From positions 1-59,899 of the forward strand of contig JBEKOB010000014.1 of the NCBI GenBank assembly GCA_049522195.1: 59,899 bases of DNA, read 5' to 3'. The position numbers and the translations under genes were made by a program. Below the pieces are notes generated by a model. It was given only the letters and a program-made list of their open reading frames with translations, did no database searches and had not been told where the DNA came from. Each line of letters starts with the position of its first letter. Positions within the stretch are counted from its first letter, which is position 1. Shown here piece after piece: positions 55,838 through 59,899 of the stretch. The DNA is from UBA9647 sp049522195 (GTDB lineage Bacteria; Bacteroidota; Ignavibacteria; UBA10030).

Positions 55838-58567
55838 GTGAAAATCCCACCCCCCATCAATCTGCGTTGTGAATATTTGGAGAACCCTTTGGGCGTTGAT
55901 GTTGAACACCCACGGTTCTCCTGGCTCCTCCAGCACCCGAATCGCTCCCAGTCCCAGACGGCCCGAAGAATCATTGTATCCTCGTCTCCCGAACTTGCGG
56001 CGAAATGTGTCGGCGACATGTGGGACAGTGGAAGGGTTGAGTCGTCAGAGAGCACACGGATAGAGTACGGAGGGATTGCCCTCCGATCTTTTCAGCGTGC
56101 ATGGTGGCGTGTGAAGTGGTGGGATAAGAAAAACAACGAAAGCGATTGGAGTGGTCCGGCAAGTTTCGAGATGGGGATGATGAACCCTGCCGATTGGAAG
56201 GCAAAATGGATCAGCAGGAAGGAGTGCAGGGAATTCAGGTCGAAGGGGAGCGTGCTCCTGGGAGAAGCTCTGGGCGACTATGTCAACGCGTGGACGCTCT
56301 ACCTCAGACGCGACTTCCAACTCACCAAGCCCGTTGCCCACGCGAGAGCATACGTCTGCGGACTCGGATACTACGAGCTGAGGATCAATGGCCGGAAGGT
56401 TGGAGATCACGTCCTTGATCCTGCACAGACTGACTACAACAAGACGTCACTGTATGCAACGTATGATATCGTCGACAGCCTCGCTGGTTTGAACACGACG
56501 CTGACGGATCGGAGATTCGCGGTCGGTCTCATCCTCGGTAACGGGCGGCATATCAAAAGCTACGGCTACAGCCATCCAAGAGCGCTGCTTCAGATTCTGA
56601 TCGAGTATGCGGATGGATCGAGTGAAGAGTTTGTATCGGATACCCGGTGGAGGGTATCCTATGGCCCTTTGCAGGAGAATGGGCTCTATTTTGGCGAACG
56701 ATACGACGCCAGACTGGAGATGAAGGGTTGGGATGAGCTAGGATATGATGACTCGAAGTGGGAGGAGGCGATCGAAGTCAGCGCACACAAGCCGACTTGC
56801 CAAATGATGCCTCCGATTCGCGTCGTGAAACGAATCAAACCTCAGAGTCACTACGCGACACCTGGCGGTATGCACGTGTATGACTTTGGCCAGAATTTTG
56901 CGGGCTGGGTCAGAATCTCAATGCAGGGGACGAGGGGGACTGAGGTGACCATCCAGCATGCCGAACTTTTGAACGAAGATGGGACCCTCAACACCTCGCC
57001 AAATCAAAACGCGGAAGCGACGGAGGTATATATCCTGAATGGTGAGACGGTGGAGACGTACGAGCCGCGTTTCACGTATCACGGGTTTCGATACGTGAGT
57101 GTATCTGGTTCCCCCTCGCTGCCGGCTATCCATTCGATCGAAGGCTGTGTGGTCCACACAGATGTGGAATGCGTTGGTGAGTTTTCCTGCTCGAACAATC
57201 TGCTCAACCGGATACATGAGAATATCGTCTGGGGTCAGCTTTCAAACCTGATGAGCATACCGACAGACTGCACGCAACGGGATGAGCGGCAGGGTTGGTT
57301 GGGCGATGCACACCTGGCGGCAGAGGAGTCGATGTTTAATTTCGATATGGCTGCGTTCTACACCAAATTTCTCAGGGACATTGAATTCGCTCAGAAGCCG
57401 GATGGAAGTCTCCCTGATTTCGTTCCCCCGTATCTCGGTCGATTGTATCCGGCAGATCCTGCCTGGAGCGCTGCCTATGTCACTCTTGCGTGGCACGTGT
57501 ACCAGTTCTATGGCGATAAGAGTGTGCTTGTGCGACACTTTGATTCCATGAGGAGATACATCGAATTCCTTCGAACGAATTCGGATAATCAGATTATCAA
57601 GAAATTGGGGAAATATGGGGATTGGTGCCCGCCCGGGAGTATTGCACCAAAGAGGACGCCTGTTGAGTTGACATCGACTTGGTACTACTACCACGATACG
57701 CTGCTTCTGTCGAAAATAGCGGCGGTCTTGAATCGCTCAAAGGATCACGAGGAATTGGAATCATTATCAGTTGAAATCAAGAATGCCTTCAACGGTTATT
57801 TCTTGAAGGATGGCGAATACGCGGTCAACAAGTTTGGTCCCGTAGATCGCAGCCCAGGTCAGACATCAAACGCCCTTCCGCTCTATCTCGACATGGTGCC
57901 GAAGGAACAGAAACTACACGTTATCAATCGGCTCCTTCATGGGGTTGTGTCGGATCAGGACTATCATCTTGACACTGGGATATTGGGGACGAGATACTTG
58001 CTCGACGTTTTGACAGAGAATGGATTCGGCGATGTCGCATACAAGGTGGCTGCTCAACGGACATACCCCGGATGGGGGTACATGGTCGGGGAAGGGGCGA
58101 CAACGCTGTGGGAACGCTGGGAAAAGATCACCGGCGGCGGAATGAACTCCCATAATCACATCATGCTGGGCAGTGTGGATGCATGGTTCTACCGGGTCGT
58201 TGCCGGCCTCTCTTGCCTTGAGCCCGGATGGAAACGAATCCGGTTCGCGCCCCCGGTATTCGATGGGCTCGAGAGCGCCCGCGCTTCGGTAAGAAGTGTG
58301 CAGGGGAGAGCTGCCCTCTCGTGGCAGAGGAACGAAGGCAGTTTGTCGATCGACATTTGTATCCCTGTCGGATCGATCGGAATCGTTGATGTTCCGTTGA
58401 TCTGGAAAAATCAGAAAGTAGAGGAAGGGAATCGAATAGTCTGGCACGCGGGACAGGCCGCAGTGTCAGGTTCTGAAGATCTCCGATTCCTCGGGATGGC
58501 GGAAAAGCACGTACAATTTGAATTCGGCAGCGGCGATTATCATTTGAACGTAGCAGCGCTTTCTTGA
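55838..58567 (+). CDS. Alpha-L-rhamnosidase, GH78
   Basis: A 909-residue GH78 enzyme that removes alpha-L-rhamnose from glycans. Fibronectin-like and carbohydrate-binding N-terminal domains lead to the six-hairpin catalytic barrel. The motif DCTQRDERQGWLGDAH near residues 477-492 holds the general acid Glu of the DER triad, and TTLWERWE near 755 the second carboxylate. It begins MKIPPPINLRCEYLEN without a signal peptide, so it is probably cytoplasmic and acts on imported oligosaccharides. GTG start at 55838 with a GGAG site. It fits with rhaA and rhaB. Confidence 0.93.
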   Translation: MKIPPPINLRCEYLENPLGVDVEHPRFSWLLQHPNRSQSQTARRIIVSSSPELAAKCVGDMWDSGRVESSESTRIEYGGIALRSFQRAWWRVKWWDKKNNESDWSGPASFEMGMMNPADWKAKWISRKECREFRSKGSVLLGEALGDYVNAWTLYLRRDFQLTKPVAHARAYVCGLGYYELRINGRKVGDHVLDPAQTDYNKTSLYATYDIVDSLAGLNTTLTDRRFAVGLILGNGRHIKSYGYSHPRALLQILIEYADGSSEEFVSDTRWRVSYGPLQENGLYFGERYDARLEMKGWDELGYDDSKWEEAIEVSAHKPTCQMMPPIRVVKRIKPQSHYATPGGMHVYDFGQNFAGWVRISMQGTRGTEVTIQHAELLNEDGTLNTSPNQNAEATEVYILNGETVETYEPRFTYHGFRYVSVSGSPSLPAIHSIEGCVVHTDVECVGEFSCSNNLLNRIHENIVWGQLSNLMSIPTDCTQRDERQGWLGDAHLAAEESMFNFDMAAFYTKFLRDIEFAQKPDGSLPDFVPPYLGRLYPADPAWSAAYVTLAWHVYQFYGDKSVLVRHFDSMRRYIEFLRTNSDNQIIKKLGKYGDWCPPGSIAPKRTPVELTSTWYYYHDTLLLSKIAAVLNRSKDHEELESLSVEIKNAFNGYFLKDGEYAVNKFGPVDRSPGQTSNALPLYLDMVPKEQKLHVINRLLHGVVSDQDYHLDTGILGTRYLLDVLTENGFGDVAYKVAAQRTYPGWGYMVGEGATTLWERWEKITGGGMNSHNHIMLGSVDAWFYRVVAGLSCLEPGWKRIRFAPPVFDGLESARASVRSVQGRAALSWQRNEGSLSIDICIPVGSIGIVDVPLIWKNQKVEEGNRIVWHAGQAAVSGSEDLRFLGMAEKHVQFEFGSGDYHLNVAALS

Positions 58568-58613
58568 TCAGAAGCCTGGCGAGGAACCCACTTCCAATCG
58601 CGGAGAAACCCGG

Positions 58614-59899
58614 ATGAGTATCAAAGCGAAACTCTCGACGTTTGACGCCACGATGATTGTCGTTAGTCTTGTAATCGGCATCGGGATCTTTCGCACGCCT
58701 GCGATGGTCGCATCCTCAACCGGGTCAACGTTCATTTTTTTCAGTGCCTGGATACTGGGCGGCTTTATCAGCTTGCTGGGTGCACTGACGTTCGCCGAGA
58801 TCGGATCGAGGTTCCCGAAGCCGGGAGCGTTCTACAAAGTTGTCGCCGAGAGCTATCATCCCTCGGTGGCATTCATGCTCAACTGGTCGAACGTGACGAT
58901 CGTAAATGGCGCAGGAGGGGCCGGTGTAGCTCTCATCGGTGCCGAATACCTTCTCCCGATTATATTCCCCGAGAGCTGGCGAACGCCGATTGTTACGCAG
59001 TGGACGGCGGCTGGACTTGTCCTCTTCCTTCTCCTGATCAACTACCTCGGCATCAAGACTGGAGCATGGGCACAGAACATTCTCACGGTCATCAAGATCG
59101 GCATGATTCTCATGCTGGGGTTCGTCGCCATTTCGTTTGCCGGAGCAAAACCGCCCGAGCCGGTCCAAAGCCTGACACACTCGCCCTTCTGGATGGCTCT
59201 GGGAATTGGACTCATATCTGTGTTCTACACCTATGGGGGGTACCAATGCACGCTGAACTTCGGCGGGGATATCAAGGAACCGGAGCGCAACATGCCGAGG
59301 GCGATTTTTTTTGGTATTGCTATCATCATCGGCCTCTACTTACTGATCAATCTTGCATATTACAGTGTGCTCGGACTTCATGGGATTGCTGGTGCAAAGC
59401 TCGTTGCCGCTGAAGTTGCCCGGGTTTGCTTCGGTCAATCTGCATACCTTCTGGTATCCATCGCCATCTTCCTGTCTGCGCTTGGATTTGTCAACGTGAC
59501 CCTCATGCAAATTCCCCGATCGTACTATGCGATGGCTCAGGACGGCGCTCTCCCGCCCATATTCATGAAGGTCAATCAGAAGACCCAGACACAGGAGTTC
59601 ACCCTCCTGTTCTTCGGAGGGACGATTCTCGTGTCGATACTCTTCCTGGGGACTTTTGAGCGTCTGGTGAATTACGTCATGATTTTCGACACACTGAACA
59701 ACGCCCTTGTGGCCTCAACGATCTTTGTGCTTCGTCGGCGCGGTATTACATCGCCGGCGGGCAAAGCGTACAAGGTTCCTTTCTATCCATTCCTCCCAGG
59801 TTTCTTCGTACTCTTCCTTCTCTTTATCACCTGCAATATCATTGTGACGCAGCCTGAGTCACTCCTGGTTGGTGGCTGCATTCTTCTTGCCGGATATCC
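58614..59899 (+). CDS. APC-family amino-acid/polyamine permease (3' end outside window)
   Basis: A multi-helix permease of the APC superfamily, 428 codons in the window and open to its end. The opening DATMIVVSLVIGIGIFRTP is the glycine-rich first helix of LAT/APC exchangers, followed by LGALTFAEIGSRFPKPGAFY and YTYGGYQCTLNFGGDIKEPE. Substrates of this family are amino acids; its place after the rhamnosidase (47-base gap, GGAG-like site) does not show that it imports rhamnosides. Confidence 0.9.
   Translation, partial: MSIKAKLSTFDATMIVVSLVIGIGIFRTPAMVASSTGSTFIFFSAWILGGFISLLGALTFAEIGSRFPKPGAFYKVVAESYHPSVAFMLNWSNVTIVNGAGGAGVALIGAEYLLPIIFPESWRTPIVTQWTAAGLVLFLLLINYLGIKTGAWAQNILTVIKIGMILMLGFVAISFAGAKPPEPVQSLTHSPFWMALGIGLISVFYTYGGYQCTLNFGGDIKEPERNMPRAIFFGIAIIIGLYLLINLAYYSVLGLHGIAGAKLVAAEVARVCFGQSAYLLVSIAIFLSALGFVNVTLMQIPRSYYAMAQDGALPPIFMKVNQKTQTQEFTLLFFGGTILVSILFLGTFERLVNYVMIFDTLNNALVASTIFVLRRRGITSPAGKAYKVPFYPFLPGFFVLFLLFITCNIIVTQPESLLVGGCILLAGY

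Overview
The window looks like a chromosomal segment of an anaerobic or microaerophilic, H2-metabolising bacterium. Base composition is moderate (about half G+C by eye). A rubrerythrin-like lipoprotein, an outer-membrane barrel, a Tat-exported hydrogenase and rhamnose-polymer catabolism point to a diderm. The gene mix resembles uncultured members of the Bacteroidota/Ignavibacteria (FCB) sphere, but this is inference: no rRNA or ribosomal-protein gene is present. About 63 protein genes are supported. I saw no tRNA, rRNA, CRISPR array, transposase or phage gene.

Layout. (1) 1-1979: 3' part of an NADP-malic enzyme and a lipoprotein rubrerythrin. (2) 2051-7796: a group 3b-type NADP(H)-linked [NiFe]-hydrogenase operon (hydB, cyclic-nucleotide-binding protein, hydG, hydD, hydA, YbaK-like protein, maturation protease). 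(3) 7865-12366: an aldo/keto-reductase fold protein that has lost its catalytic residues, a B12-binding radical SAM protein, an alpha/beta hydrolase, an AhpD-like protein and a VirK-like protein. (4) 12494-17355, minus strand: a Cache histidine kinase, an NtrC-type sigma-54 activator and a two-receiver response regulator with a cysteine-rich middle. (5) 17875-32565: one 18-gene, nearly gapless operon led by a MarR-type regulator. It encodes a maturation protease, HdrC, HdrB, the N-terminal half of HdrA, a six-gene sensory cassette, NuoE, a 2Fe-2S protein, NuoF, a fusion of a NuoG/HoxU-type head to the C-terminal half of HdrA, and MvhD, MvhG and MvhA. (6) 32878-38131: small genes, a secreted C1 peptidase and citrate synthase. 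(7) 38859-48518: a Tat-exported group 1 hydrogenase with the six-cysteine O2-tolerance signature (hyaABC, hyaD), then hypA, hypB, hypF, two hypC-like genes and hypD; hypE is not in the window. (8) 48577-59899: an outer-membrane protein, then L-rhamnose genes (rhaB, rhaA, two UroD-family proteins, a kinase-like protein, GH78 alpha-L-rhamnosidase) and a permease cut by the window end.

How it works together. Three different [NiFe]-hydrogenases, each with its own endopeptidase, share one set of Hyp factors. The periplasmic enzyme would feed H2 electrons through cytochrome b into the quinone pool. The 3b enzyme would link H2 and NADP(H) in the cytoplasm. The large operon looks like an electron-bifurcating complex joining an Mvh hydrogenase to both an NAD-type NuoEF module and an HdrABC module. 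A perfect -24/-12 promoter before hypA, together with the NtrC-type activator, suggests sigma-54 control of hydrogenase maturation.

The most unusual item is the HdrA subunit. It is divided between two genes 6.5 kb apart in the same operon, at a point inside the inserted ferredoxin domain, and its C-terminal half is fused to a NuoG/HoxU-like ferredoxin module.
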